In this document: piece by piece, positions 16,876-25,792 of the stretch | How positions within the stretch are numbered: position 1 is the first letter of the stretch | Layout of the letters: each line of letters begins with the position of its first letter | Assembly: GCF_000227295.1 (NCBI RefSeq) | Contig: NZ_JH165054.1 | Location: forward strand, 1,486,550 to 1,550,549 | Origin: Cutibacterium avidum ATCC 25577 | GTDB taxonomy: Bacteria; Actinomycetota; Actinomycetes; Propionibacteriales; Propionibacteriaceae | DNA: 64,000 bases | Direction of reading: 5' to 3' | Notes under the pieces: model-generated | What the model saw: only the letters and a program-made list of their open reading frames with translations | Told to the model about the DNA's origin: nothing | The model's database searches: none | Program-made: the position numbers and the translations under genes

Positions 16876-18977
16876 CCGTCAACCCGTATGCAGCCCCCAA
16901 GGATCCGTTGGCTCCTTACGACGCGGTGCTCGTCGCATCTTTCGGTGGGCCGCGGTCCCCCAAGGAGGTCATGCCCTTCCTGAGGAGGGTTTCCAACGGT
17001 CGCATTCCGGATGAGCGATTGGCCGAGGTCGCTCACCACTATGACCGGTTCGGTGGGGTGAGCCCCATCAACGCGGCGACGGACGCCTTCGTCAATGCCT
17101 TGAAGAATGAGCTTCACCAGCATGGAGTCCGGATCCCGATCCTGCTGGGGAACCGCAACGGCTCGCCGTTCCTTGATGACGTCCTGCCCGAGATGCACCA
17201 GCATGGTGTGCGTCGAGTGCTTGCCGTCGTCACCTCCGCATATGCCTGCTACTCCGGTTGCCGTCAGTACCGCGAGGAGATTGCTGCGGCCCTCGACAAG
17301 ACCGATATCACGGACATGCAGATCGACAAGGTGCCTCCCTTCAACGAGGCCCCCGGTTTCATTCGCGCCAATGCGGAAGCCCTCATGCAGTCCTTCATGC
17401 GCATCCCGCCGACCCCGCTCGAGGCCACCCGAGTCGTGTTCGTCACCCACTCCATCCCCGACCCCATGCAGGAGGCGTCGGGGGCTGGGCGGCCAGGGAC
17501 TGATTACATCTCCCAGCACAAGGCGGTGTGCGAGAAGATTGCTGATCAGGTGCGTCATGCCTTCGGCAACATGCCGCAGTGGGATCTGGCATATTGCTCG
17601 CGGTCGGGGCGCCCTACTGACCCCTGGCTGGAGCCGGACATCAATGACCACCTGCGCACCCTTCCGGAGCAGGGGATCAAGTCCGTCGTGGTTGCGCCGA
17701 TCGGTTTCGTCGCTGATCACATGGAGGTCGTCAATGACCTCGATCACGAGGCAGCTGAGACGGCGGCTGACATCGGGCTGGCCTTTGCTCGTGCTGCGAC
17801 CGCTGGCGCTCATCCGGCCCTCGTCGCCGACGTGGTGGGCCTGATCATGACCCAGGCAGCGGCTGCCCGAGGAGAGGGCGGAAATCCGACCTCCTGGCCC
17901 ACCCCCTGTGCCCCCGGATGCTGCCGACGCTGCGTGGATGCCAAGGACATTCCGGCCATCTCCGGAAGTGATGTCGTTGCGCCTGACGAGACGCAGGCTT
18001 CCGAGCCGGTGGTCGCAGCCGTGGCATCGACTGGCACGGCAACGGCAGCGGAGGCCGCGCACCCAGAACCTGAGGTCCTGTCCGATCCCAGACCTGCTAC
18101 CGTTCCTGGATCTGACGCCACCCCTGAGGCCGTCGGACCGGAGCCAGAAGCTCCTTCCCCCTACGACCTTCTGACCAAGGAGATCCCCATGACTGACCAT
18201 TCGAGCAGCAACTCAGTGATTGAGGGACCTCGCGACGACGAGGCCCCCGCCGGTTCCTACACCGCACCGACAGATCCGCGTGATTACGCCGTCGTCCCGG
18301 AGGAGGTCAATGCCTCCAGCAAGTGGGCGATGTACTCGGTATTCAGCGTTGCCACCCCGCTTCCCGCTGACGATGTGGAGCGCCGTCAGCTCATCGAGGG
18401 CTCCGACGAGTGGGTCGGACAGTCCGGCGTCGAGACCCGTGGCTGGTATGACCTGTCGGGTCTGCGCGCGGACGCCGACCTGCTGGTGTGGTGGTTGAGC
18501 GACAATCCGACGTCCCTGCAGGACGCCTACCATCGGTTCCGCGGATCCGGTCTGGGACGCCATCTCGATCCGGTGTGGTCGAATGTGGGCGTTCACCGTC
18601 CGGCAGAGTTCAACAAATCTCACCTGCCCTCCTGCTTCGCCGGAGTCGCCCCGCGGCGCTGGGCTGCCTTCTATCCCTTCATCCGTTCCAAGGGGTGGTA
18701 CCTGCTTCCGGCTGCTGACCGTTCCCGCATGCTGCGCGAGCACGGCATGGTCGGCGCCGCCAACTCCGACGTCAAGGCGTCCACCTTGGCCGCCTTCGCC
18801 CTGGGGGACTATGAGTGGATTCTCGCCCTGGAGGGTGACGACCTCGCTCGCGTCGTCGACGTCATGAAGGACCTGCGCTACGTCGAGGCTCGTCGTCACG
18901 TTGACGTTGACACCCCCTTCTTCACTGGCGAGCGCGTCTCCCCGGTGACCTGGGCCGACCGTCAGATGAGAGCTTGA
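16872..18977 (+). CDS. hemH/hemQ: HemH-HemQ fusion: coproporphyrin ferrochelatase joined to coprohaem decarboxylase
   Basis: A 701-residue fusion. Residues 1-345 are a ferrochelatase that inserts iron into coproporphyrin III. A Cys in YSGCRQYRE plus a C-terminal CAPGCCRRC suggest a [2Fe-2S] cluster, as known in some actinobacterial enzymes. Residues 345-440 are an Ala/Pro/Glu-rich linker. Residues about 450-701 are a chlorite-dismutase-fold HemQ, with [20 protein letters not shown], then GWYLLP carrying the catalytic Tyr, and REHG. HemQ removes two carboxylates to give haem b. An in-frame ATG at codon 440 has a perfect AAGGAG six bases upstream, so free HemQ may also be made. I recall this fusion from propionibacteria. 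Confidence 0.93.
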   Translation: MTVNPYAAPKDPLAPYDAVLVASFGGPRSPKEVMPFLRRVSNGRIPDERLAEVAHHYDRFGGVSPINAATDAFVNALKNELHQHGVRIPILLGNRNGSPFLDDVLPEMHQHGVRRVLAVVTSAYACYSGCRQYREEIAAALDKTDITDMQIDKVPPFNEAPGFIRANAEALMQSFMRIPPTPLEATRVVFVTHSIPDPMQEASGAGRPGTDYISQHKAVCEKIADQVRHAFGNMPQWDLAYCSRSGRPTDPWLEPDINDHLRTLPEQGIKSVVVAPIGFVADHMEVVNDLDHEAAETAADIGLAFARAATAGAHPALVADVVGLIMTQAAAARGEGGNPTSWPTPCAPGCCRRCVDAKDIPAISGSDVVAPDETQASEPVVAAVASTGTATAAEAAHPEPEVLSDPRPATVPGSDATPEAVGPEPEAPSPYDLLTKEIPMTDHSSSNSVIEGPRDDEAPAGSYTAPTDPRDYAVVPEEVNASSKWAMYSVFSVATPLPADDVERRQLIEGSDEWVGQSGVETRGWYDLSGLRADADLLVWWLSDNPTSLQDAYHRFRGSGLGRHLDPVWSNVGVHRPAEFNKSHLPSCFAGVAPRRWAAFYPFIRSKGWYLLPAADRSRMLREHGMVGAANSDVKASTLAAFALGDYEWILALEGDDLARVVDVMKDLRYVEARRHVDVDTPFFTGERVSPVTWADRQMRA
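18177..18191 (+). promoter_or_regulatory. internal ribosome binding site and ATG inside hemH-hemQ
   Basis: AAGGAG at 18177-18182 is followed six bases later by ATG at 18189-18191, in frame with both halves of the fusion. The residues after it ([12 protein letters not shown]) mark the end of the flexible linker. This is a better ribosome site than the GTG start of the whole fusion, which suggests separate production of the HemQ half (262 residues). Confidence 0.6.
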
Positions 18978-19693
18978 TGGCGCCCTTGCGTGGCCTGACC
19001 GACCCGGTGGGACCGGAATCGCCGCAGACCTACTGGGTGCGGCGTCTGGTCCTGCTCATCGCAGTGGTGATTGTCGTTGCCTTGGTGGTCACGGGTGTTT
19101 CCAAGCTCATGAGCGGTTCGAAGAAGTCGGCGGCGCCGGCGGCGTCGTCCTTCACCCCGAACCCGTCATGGACTGACACCGCCTGGGGCCCGGAGACTCC
19201 GACTCCCTCGGGTTCGGCCAGTTCCGGCAAGTCCGCTTCCTCCTCGAAATCTCCGCCGGCGACGTCGTCCGCATCAGCGTCGTCATCTCCATCCGCATCG
19301 CCCGCTGGCGAACTCTGCGAAGGGTCCCAGCTGACGGTCAAGGTCACGGGAGACAGCAAGAAGCCCAAGGTGGGTGACACCGAGACCTTCACCGTGGAGG
19401 TGAAGAGCTCGTCTGACTGCCGCTGGGACACCCAGAAGGTGAAGCAGACCCTCACCGTCACCTCCGGATCGGACCGCATCTGGTCGACCGAGGACTGCGG
19501 CTCCTGGGGGCCAAAGGGCATCCGTGAGATCAGGTCCAAGGATCCTTGGACCTATAAGGTCTCCTGGCCGACCAAACGGTCCACCGACAAGTGCAAGCTG
19601 TCGAAGGAAAACCTGGGGAGTGGCTACTACATCGCCACCGTCGACATTGATGGCGGTTCGAGCGATCGGTTCATCATGCAGATGAGTGAGTGA
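18977..19693 (+). CDS. single-pass membrane protein with Ser-rich stalk and extracellular domain
   Basis: I do not recognise this family. The protein has a 20-residue cytoplasmic start, one membrane segment at about 22-43 (WVRRLVLLIAVVIVVALVV), a Ser/Ala/Pro stalk to about residue 110, and a C-terminal beta-rich domain of about 125 residues with four cysteines that could form two disulfides. The start ATG overlaps the hemH-hemQ stop by one base, so it is co-transcribed with haem genes. A surface role is likely; any link to haem is only positional. Confidence 0.7.
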   Translation: MAPLRGLTDPVGPESPQTYWVRRLVLLIAVVIVVALVVTGVSKLMSGSKKSAAPAASSFTPNPSWTDTAWGPETPTPSGSASSGKSASSSKSPPATSSASASSSPSASPAGELCEGSQLTVKVTGDSKKPKVGDTETFTVEVKSSSDCRWDTQKVKQTLTVTSGSDRIWSTEDCGSWGPKGIREIRSKDPWTYKVSWPTKRSTDKCKLSKENLGSGYYIATVDIDGGSSDRFIMQMSE

Positions 19694-19729
19694 CCCTCCA
19701 GCACACACCCTTATGCCCCCATGACATGT

Positions 19730-19761
19730 TTCGGCTCCCAGCTCGCGAGCTGGGAGCCGAA
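19730..19761. terminator. perfect 32-nt palindrome, bidirectional terminator
   Basis: TTCGGCTCCCAGCTCG (19730-19745) is the exact reverse complement of 19746-19761. It lies between the convergent 18977 gene and disA, so it can end both transcripts. No long U tract follows on either side. Confidence 0.75.
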
Positions 19762-19768
19762 GTCGTTG

Positions 19769-20872
19769 TCAGTGGAAGTGATGGATGCGCTGGTCGTTCT
19801 CGAAGATTGACTCCAGACCCTGCCGGATCTCGCGGGCCCGCTTCAGCCCCACTCCCCTGACGTCGCCAAGTTCTGACGTGGAGGCCGACACCAGGGTCTG
19901 CAGGTTCGAGAAGTGATCGATGATCGCTTGAATCGCCCGGGACGACAAATCGGTGATCGATGCCAGCTGACGGTGTCCGCGTGGCTGCATGGGAGCGTCG
20001 AGGGGGTACTCGACAGGATCGAGATCGATGGCCCCAGCCACCTTGGCGACGTCAAGAAGGTCCTCCCAGGGAAGCTTCTGCAGACCGGACAGGGAGAACT
20101 CGCCCGGGGCGACGGAGTCCGGCCGGTAATCCTCGGTGAGCAGACGTCCCAGGTCCTCCACCCCGAGGGACAGCTCGTTGCGCTGCAACTGGACTAGGCG
20201 ACCCTCGACACCGAGCGCGGAGACATAACCGCGGACCTCGGCGTCGATCCGACGCCACATCTCGACGCGCTGGGCGACGGCTGCGACGTCACGGACTTGG
20301 ACCTGGTCGCGGACCTCCAACATAGTGAGGTTGTCAGCTTCCTCAACCAGACGAGCACGGTAACTCGACAGGGTCGCCAGTGCCTGGTTGGCGCGAGCCA
20401 GTAGCTGCTCCGGCCTCTCAATCGGGTAACGGCGGCCATTGAGGAACAGGGACATCACCGACATCGACGCCGAGACGACGACCACCGGTGTGCCAGTTTG
20501 TTGGGAGAGGCGGTCAGCGGTGCGGTGACGGGTACCGGTCTCCATCGTCGGCAGGTTGCCATTCGGGACGAAGTGGACCGCAGCCGCGGTGATTCGCTCG
20601 TGGTCGCTCGAGACGACCAGCCCGCCGTCCATCTTCGACAGCTCGCGAAGGGCCTGCGGAGTGAGCCGGACGTCGAGCGGAAAACCGCCGGAACACACCT
20701 CATCGATCTCCGGACCATTACCGAGCACGATGAGGCCACCGGTACGTCCATTGATGATCCGGTTGAGTCCCTCCCGAATAGGTGTGCCGGGGGCGAGCAG
20801 GGCCATCAGGTGACGGACCCGTGCGGCCTCCGTCTCCCGGTCGTTCTCGGGGGTTGGCTGGGCGTCGGTCAT
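19769..20872 (-). CDS. disA: DNA integrity scanning protein DisA, diadenylate cyclase
   Basis: A 367-residue c-di-AMP synthase. The N-terminal DAC domain carries the RHR motif (GTRHRTADR), and the DGA motif appears as MDGGLVVSSD, with Gly in place of the usual Ala. The middle is helical, and the C terminus is a helix-hairpin-helix DNA-binding domain ending DVRGVGLKRAREIRQGL. It lies 49 bases downstream of radA in the same direction, the usual actinobacterial and bacillus pairing of a branch-migration factor with its c-di-AMP partner. Confidence 0.93.
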   Translation of the reverse strand: MTDAQPTPENDRETEAARVRHLMALLAPGTPIREGLNRIINGRTGGLIVLGNGPEIDEVCSGGFPLDVRLTPQALRELSKMDGGLVVSSDHERITAAAVHFVPNGNLPTMETGTRHRTADRLSQQTGTPVVVVSASMSVMSLFLNGRRYPIERPEQLLARANQALATLSSYRARLVEEADNLTMLEVRDQVQVRDVAAVAQRVEMWRRIDAEVRGYVSALGVEGRLVQLQRNELSLGVEDLGRLLTEDYRPDSVAPGEFSLSGLQKLPWEDLLDVAKVAGAIDLDPVEYPLDAPMQPRGHRQLASITDLSSRAIQAIIDHFSNLQTLVSASTSELGDVRGVGLKRAREIRQGLESIFENDQRIHHFH

Positions 20873-20921
20873 GAGACGACTTTAGTTCTACCCACCGAAG
20901 TTCTCACCTCGGATGTGCTCG

Positions 20922-22322
20922 TCATGACTGGCCCGCCTTGCGCTGCCGACGCAGGTTGAGCACCGACAGTGCCTCGGCCACACTGCCGACCTCGATGACA
21001 TGGAGTCCGTGCATGGTCGGAACCTTGGTGTGCGCCTCGCGGGAGTTGCGTGGCACGACGGCGAGATCGAAGCCCAGGCGTGCTGCCTCTCCCACGCGTC
21101 TTTCCAAGCCAGGGACACGTCGCAGATCACCGGCGAGTCCGACCTCTCCCAGGGCCACGACTCGCGTCGGGAAGTTGGCGTCGAGAACAGCCGAGGCCGC
21201 TGCCACCGCGATCGCCAGATCGGCCGACGGGTCCGACACCCTGGCCCCACCCACCGTCGAGACGTAGACGTCCCGGTTGCTTAGTGGCATGCCTGCCTTG
21301 CGTTCCAGGACGGCCAGAATCATGGCGACCCTGCTGCCCTCGACCCCATGGGTGGTGCGCCGCGGGTACTTCTCGGATGCCGATGGGGCCACCAGCGCCT
21401 GCACCTCCGAGAGCAGGGGACGGCGACCCTCCATCGTCACCGTCACGCAGGTGCCCGGTTGGGGATCGGCATTGTCCGAGGTGAACAGTCCCGACGGATC
21501 GGGTACCTCCATGATTCCGCTGTCGGTCATCTCGAAGCAGCCCACCTCGTCGGCCGGGCCGTAACGGTTCTTGGCGGCTCGAACCATGCGGAATCCGGAG
21601 TGACGGTCACCCTCGAAGTTGAGGACGACGTCGACCAGGTGCTCCATGGTTCGTGGACCGGCGATCGATCCCTCCTTGGTGACGTGACCGACGATGATGA
21701 CGGCCATGCCACGCCGCTTGGCCACCCGTACCAGCGCACCGGTGACCTCCCTCACCTGGGAGACCCCGCCGGGGGAGCCGTCAGCCTGACTCGTCCCCAC
21801 CGTCTGAACCGAGTCCAGCACCATGAGGGAGGGCTCGGTCTGCTCGATGTGTCCCAGTACCGTCCCCAGGTCGGTCTCGGAGGCCAGATAGAGTTCGTCA
21901 GCAAGTGAATTCGTACGACCCGCCCGCAGTCTCACCTGTGCCGCCGACTCCTCACCTGTGACGTAGAGGGTGCGTCGTCCGGCCTTGGCCCATTTGGCAG
22001 CGACGTCGAGGAGCAGGGTCGATTTTCCAACTCCTGGTTCTCCGGCGAGCAGCACGACGGCTCCGGGCACCAGACCACCTCCGAGTACCCGGTCCAACTC
22101 GCTGATCCCGGTGAGGTGACGGTTGGCGGCCTGCTCGCTCACCTCGCCGATGGGCACGGCCTTGGAGGTGGGTGTCGACGAGGCAACCGCAGTGAGCTTC
22201 GGTGCTCCCCTCTCGACCACCGAACCCCAGGTCTGGCACTCCCCGCAGCGACCGACCCACTTGGACGTCGTCCAGCCGCACTCGGTGCACACCCATGTCG
22301 GAGCCTGCGTCTTCTTCGCCAT
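20922..22322 (-). CDS. radA: DNA repair protein RadA
   Basis: A 466-residue RecA-like branch-migration ATPase. It has an N-terminal four-Cys zinc finger (CTECG and CGEC), Walker A GEPGVGKSTLLL, the RadA-specific KNRYG motif, and a C-terminal Lon-like P domain. It acts on recombination intermediates. Three 11-bp direct repeats lie just upstream (22364-22396), and disA follows downstream. Confidence 0.95.
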   Translation of the reverse strand: MAKKTQAPTWVCTECGWTTSKWVGRCGECQTWGSVVERGAPKLTAVASSTPTSKAVPIGEVSEQAANRHLTGISELDRVLGGGLVPGAVVLLAGEPGVGKSTLLLDVAAKWAKAGRRTLYVTGEESAAQVRLRAGRTNSLADELYLASETDLGTVLGHIEQTEPSLMVLDSVQTVGTSQADGSPGGVSQVREVTGALVRVAKRRGMAVIIVGHVTKEGSIAGPRTMEHLVDVVLNFEGDRHSGFRMVRAAKNRYGPADEVGCFEMTDSGIMEVPDPSGLFTSDNADPQPGTCVTVTMEGRRPLLSEVQALVAPSASEKYPRRTTHGVEGSRVAMILAVLERKAGMPLSNRDVYVSTVGGARVSDPSADLAIAVAAASAVLDANFPTRVVALGEVGLAGDLRRVPGLERRVGEAARLGFDLAVVPRNSREAHTKVPTMHGLHVIEVGSVAEALSVLNLRRQRKAGQS

Positions 22323-22363
22323 GGCTCATACCCTGTCAGCAGGGGCCGACAGGTTCGACGATG

Positions 22364-22395
22364 GTGGTGTTCCGGTGGTGTTCCGGTGGTGTTCT
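22364..22395. repeat. three tandem 11-bp direct repeats upstream of radA
   Basis: GTGGTGTTCCG occurs at 22364-22374 and 22375-22385, and a third copy diverges only at its end (22386-22395, GTGGTGTTCT). The block sits between the malic enzyme stop and the radA start. An 11-bp period places each copy on the same helix face, as in operators for cooperative activators. The function is unknown. Confidence 0.7.
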
Positions 22396-22397
22396 CC

Positions 22398-24044
22398 TCA
22401 GGCCACCGGCGGGTAGTGCGGCCACCACATGGCGTCCTGAACTGCCTGCACGACGTTGTCGGGATGTTTCGTGGCGATTCCCTCCTCGATCGCGGCCTGG
22501 ACGACCGCCACTGCGACCGTCGCCGAGGAAGCCCGCAGATTCTCCACGGCGGGGAGAAGGGATGCTCCCGCCGGACGCGGGTCCACCTGGGAGGCGACGG
22601 CCTCGGCCGCGGCGAGGATCATGCCGGCGCTCACTCGCTCGGCTCCCGAGACGATGACCCCCAGTCCCAGGCCCGGGTAGAGGAGGGCATTGTTGCCCTG
22701 TCCGATCTCATAGCGCACACCGCCGTATTCGAAGGGTTCAATCGGGATGCCGGTGGAGACCAGGGCCTTTCCCCCCGACCATGAGATGACGTCTGCCGGC
22801 ACCGCCTCGATCTTCTCGGTGGGGTTCGACAACGGCAGGATGATGGGACGCTCGACCCCCTTGCACATCTCCTCGACGACCTGCTGGGTGAAGGCGTCGT
22901 GGTCGGTGGAGGTGCCGATGAGGATCGTCGGGTGAACCTGCCGGACCGTCTCCATCAGACCGATACGCCCGTTTGAATGAGCCCAACGACGCGTCTTATC
23001 GGCTGGCTTGGCGTAAGGCTCCTGGTAATCGGGCAGATTCTCCATGTCGTCGGTGACCAGTCCATTGCGGTCGATGAGCCAGATTCGATCGATCGCCTCC
23101 TGCTGACCTAGGCCGTCACTGACCATGGCCTCCCGGATCTGGTCGGCAATTCCGGTACCGGCGGTACCTGCCCCGTACACCAGCAGACGTTGACTGGCGA
23201 AGGTCTGTCGGGTGACCTTGAGACCGGAGATCACGGCTGCCAGGACGATGGCTGCCGTACCCTGCATGTCGTCATTGAAGATGCGATGGCTCCCGGCATT
23301 CTGCACCAGAATCCGACGGGCGTTGGAGGCCCCGAAGTCCTCGAAGTGCAGCAGGGCGTGCGGGTACAGCTCGCTGGCGACCTCGAGGTACTCGTGGATG
23401 AGTTTGTCATAGCGCTCCCCGCGCACTCGGGCATGACGATTGCCGAGGTACGACGGGTCGTTGAGCAGGTATGCGTTGTCGGTGCCGACGTCGAGGTTGA
23501 CGGCGATGGTGCGCTCCGGACGGATGCCCGCGGCTGCCGTGTAGAGAGCGAGCTTGCCTATCGAGATGTCGGTCCCGTTGACTCCCCAGTCCCCAATTCC
23601 GAGTATCTGCTCGGAGTCGGAGACAACGAGGAGGTCGACGTCGTCAGGTCCCAACTCGAGGGTCTCGAAGGAGGGGCGGACATCCTCGATGTGGTCGACG
23701 GACAGGTAGACCGCGCGGGAGCGTCGGTAGGCGTGACTCCACTTCTTGATGGCCTCGCCGACGGTGGGGTCGTAGATCACCGGCAGCAACTCGACGAGGT
23801 GATCGACCAGCAGCTTGTAGTAAAGGGTCTCGTTACGGTTCTGGAGTTCTTCCAGGAAGGCGTAACGGTCAATGTTGCGGTCGAATCCCTGGAGCTGGCG
23901 GTAGCAGCGCTGGGCCTGCTGCTCGAGAGTCTCGACGGCTGCCGGAAGCCGTCCGATCATCCCGTGCTCCAGCCGTTCGGCGCGGGTGAAAGCCGTTCCC
24001 CGATTCGTGATCGGGTTCGTCATGGGTTCGGGTTTCCTGGACAC
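22398..24044 (-). CDS. NAD-dependent malic enzyme (oxaloacetate-decarboxylating)
   Basis: A 548-residue enzyme converting malate to pyruvate and CO2. It contains ETLYYKLLVDHLVELLPVIY in the N-terminal domain, the signature FNDDMQGTAAIVLA, and the NAD loop VYGAGTAGTGIADQI. The length fits the large single-subunit MaeA class. The start GTG at 24044 has GGGAGG five bases upstream. That site is locked in the 3' arm of a 10-bp hairpin, so translation may be controlled. Confidence 0.92.
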   Translation of the reverse strand: MSRKPEPMTNPITNRGTAFTRAERLEHGMIGRLPAAVETLEQQAQRCYRQLQGFDRNIDRYAFLEELQNRNETLYYKLLVDHLVELLPVIYDPTVGEAIKKWSHAYRRSRAVYLSVDHIEDVRPSFETLELGPDDVDLLVVSDSEQILGIGDWGVNGTDISIGKLALYTAAAGIRPERTIAVNLDVGTDNAYLLNDPSYLGNRHARVRGERYDKLIHEYLEVASELYPHALLHFEDFGASNARRILVQNAGSHRIFNDDMQGTAAIVLAAVISGLKVTRQTFASQRLLVYGAGTAGTGIADQIREAMVSDGLGQQEAIDRIWLIDRNGLVTDDMENLPDYQEPYAKPADKTRRWAHSNGRIGLMETVRQVHPTILIGTSTDHDAFTQQVVEEMCKGVERPIILPLSNPTEKIEAVPADVISWSGGKALVSTGIPIEPFEYGGVRYEIGQGNNALLYPGLGLGVIVSGAERVSAGMILAAAEAVASQVDPRPAGASLLPAVENLRASSATVAVAVVQAAIEEGIATKHPDNVVQAVQDAMWWPHYPPVA

Positions 24045-24050
24045 GACAAC

Positions 24051-24087
24051 CTCCCGGTAGTGACTTCGTCTCTTACGCTACCGGGAG
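24051..24087 (-). promoter_or_regulatory. 10-bp leader hairpin covering the malic enzyme ribosome site
   Basis: CTCCCGGTAG (24051-24060) and CTACCGGGAG (24078-24087) are exact reverse complements around a 17-nt loop. In the malic enzyme mRNA the 3' arm contains GGGAGG, the Shine-Dalgarno of the GTG start. It is not followed by U residues in that direction. Read on the plus strand a T-run follows about ten bases later, but no plus-strand gene ends there. Confidence 0.6.
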
Positions 24088-24107
24088 GGTCTGTCAGTTT
24101 TTTGACG

Positions 24108-24746
24108 TCAGATGCGAACTCGTCCGTGGGACGGGGTGTCGAAGGTCACGGCGTCGATGCCGGGGTGGCCATTCGGGCTGGTGAAGTCGAAGGTGATGCC
24201 CTCGACCTCGTCGGGAATGGTCTCTCCCAGCCAGTTCTCGACGCGCTGGCGTGATCCGGACACCTCGACCGAGGCGAGGGTGACGTTGCCGCTCAGACTG
24301 GAGGGCAGCAGTTCGGCTGGGGAGGTCCACTTGATGAAGAAGGGAAGCTGCGGGTCAGCCATCAGGCCCTTGATGCCGATCTGGCGCCATTCGAGGTGGC
24401 GACCATCGGGGAAGGTGCGGTTGCCGGGCACTGACTCACGCTCGAGGCGCTTCTCGTAGGGGGCGAGATCGTCGACGGAGACGGCCCACCCCATCCATCC
24501 GCCGCCCTGTTCCTGACGTGCGCGCACGGCCTGACCGAAGACGGCCTTCTCGGCTGCGGGGTGGTCCAGCACCTCCACAACCTCGATGTAACGCGGCCCG
24601 ACCAGCGGCAGAATGCGGTTGCGGGTTCCAAAGCTCGGATGGACTCCGCCGTTGATGAATGAGGCCCCCAGGATTTCGCCGAGGCGAGCGGCATCCTCAT
24701 CGAGACCTGCAGGGCCAGCGGCGAACATGAGATGGTCGACGTGCAT
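24108..24746 (-). CDS. VOC-family protein (glyoxalase-like domain)
   Basis: A 212-residue protein starting MHVDHLMFAAGPAGLDEDAARL, which is the first half of a vicinal-oxygen-chelate fold of the glyoxalase_3 type; a second beta-alpha module begins near residue 130. The ATG at 24746 was chosen because homology-like sequence begins right there; an open extension of 47 codons upstream looks non-coding. Metal ligands are not clear enough to name a reaction. Confidence 0.75.
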   Translation of the reverse strand: MHVDHLMFAAGPAGLDEDAARLGEILGASFINGGVHPSFGTRNRILPLVGPRYIEVVEVLDHPAAEKAVFGQAVRARQEQGGGWMGWAVSVDDLAPYEKRLERESVPGNRTFPDGRHLEWRQIGIKGLMADPQLPFFIKWTSPAELLPSSLSGNVTLASVEVSGSRQRVENWLGETIPDEVEGITFDFTSPNGHPGIDAVTFDTPSHGRVRI

Positions 24747-24901
24747 GGCAGTATTGTCCCCTTTGTCCTTCCCATGATGAAATCCGACCCCTGGTTGGCT
24801 GCAATGAAGCGGGTCCAAACGAGGCTTTGAGGGGATGTAGACAGGGTGCGCATTCTTTGGCTCGTGACACGCCGTCGACCCCGACAAGGTAGGTTGAGCA
24901 T

Positions 24902-25792
24902 GTGCCTGACAGTGCCGGACCTGACAAACCCTCGACCATGGTTGCTTCCAGTGCTCCTCGGGTGACGTTGTCGACGACCTCGGTCTATCCCGAGTCGACG
25001 GCCGATGCCTTCGCCCGCGCCAAGGCCATTGGTTATGACGGCGTGGAACTCATGGTCGGCATCGACCCGGTTGCCGCTGATGTCGACCGAATCGTCGAGT
25101 TGTCGGCAGAACACGACGTCAAGGTGTGGTCGATTCACGCGCCATGCCTGCTCGTCACCCCGAATGTGTGGGGCGGCGACTCCTGGGGCAAGCTGGACAA
25201 GGCCGCCGAGGCTGCAGGACGACTTGACTCCAAGCTCATCGTCGTCCATCCGCCCTTCCGCTGGCAGCGCGACTATGCGAGCCGGTTCGAGGAAGGCATC
25301 GCCGAGCTCAACGAGAAATACGCCCCACTGGTTTTTGCCGTGGAGAACATGTACCCGTGGCGTACCCCAGCGGGTCGTTTCGCCGCATACCTGCCGGGAT
25401 TCGACCCCACCAAACTCAGCTACGACCACCTCGTCCTGGACCTTTCCCACGCCGCCACGGCCCAGATGGACTCGCGAAAGCTCGTGGACCTGTGGGGGCC
25501 GCGACTGCGTCACATCCACCTCACCGACGGTTCGGGCACCTTCAAGGACGAGCATCTTCTGCCCGGCCGGGGGAATCAGCATGCCTGGGAGGTCGTCGAG
25601 CGTGCCGTGGCTGGCGGGTTCAACGGTGACATCGTCCTCGAGGTCAACACCCGTAAGCTCTCCGGCCAGGGGGCTGGGCAAGGTGCCCGGTTCGAGGCAC
25701 TCTCCGAAGTCCTGATGCAGACCCGTATGGCCGTTGACCGTGGCATCTTCGCGCGTCGTGACACCGAGGCGCGGCAGGAGGCCCATCAGTGA
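24902..25792 (+). CDS. sugar phosphate isomerase/epimerase family TIM barrel
   Basis: A 296-residue xylose-isomerase-like TIM barrel. Expected strands are visible: GYDGVELMVG, VWSIHAPC, KLIVVHPPF, FAVENMYPW, LVLDLSHA, RHIHLTDG and DIVLEVNTRK, which supply the Glu/Asp/His metal ligands typical of the AP_endonuc_2 fold. Substrate unknown. The start GTG at 24902 is tentative; an ATG 12 codons later lies closer to the conserved fold. The end overlaps the next start (GTGA). Confidence 0.78.
   Translation: MPDSAGPDKPSTMVASSAPRVTLSTTSVYPESTADAFARAKAIGYDGVELMVGIDPVAADVDRIVELSAEHDVKVWSIHAPCLLVTPNVWGGDSWGKLDKAAEAAGRLDSKLIVVHPPFRWQRDYASRFEEGIAELNEKYAPLVFAVENMYPWRTPAGRFAAYLPGFDPTKLSYDHLVLDLSHAATAQMDSRKLVDLWGPRLRHIHLTDGSGTFKDEHLLPGRGNQHAWEVVERAVAGGFNGDIVLEVNTRKLSGQGAGQGARFEALSEVLMQTRMAVDRGIFARRDTEARQEAHQ

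Noticed and set aside
24088-24107. T-run after the 24051-24087 hairpin as an intrinsic terminator
   Set aside because: The T-run is on the plus strand, where no gene ends; on the minus strand the stem is followed by the malic enzyme start instead.
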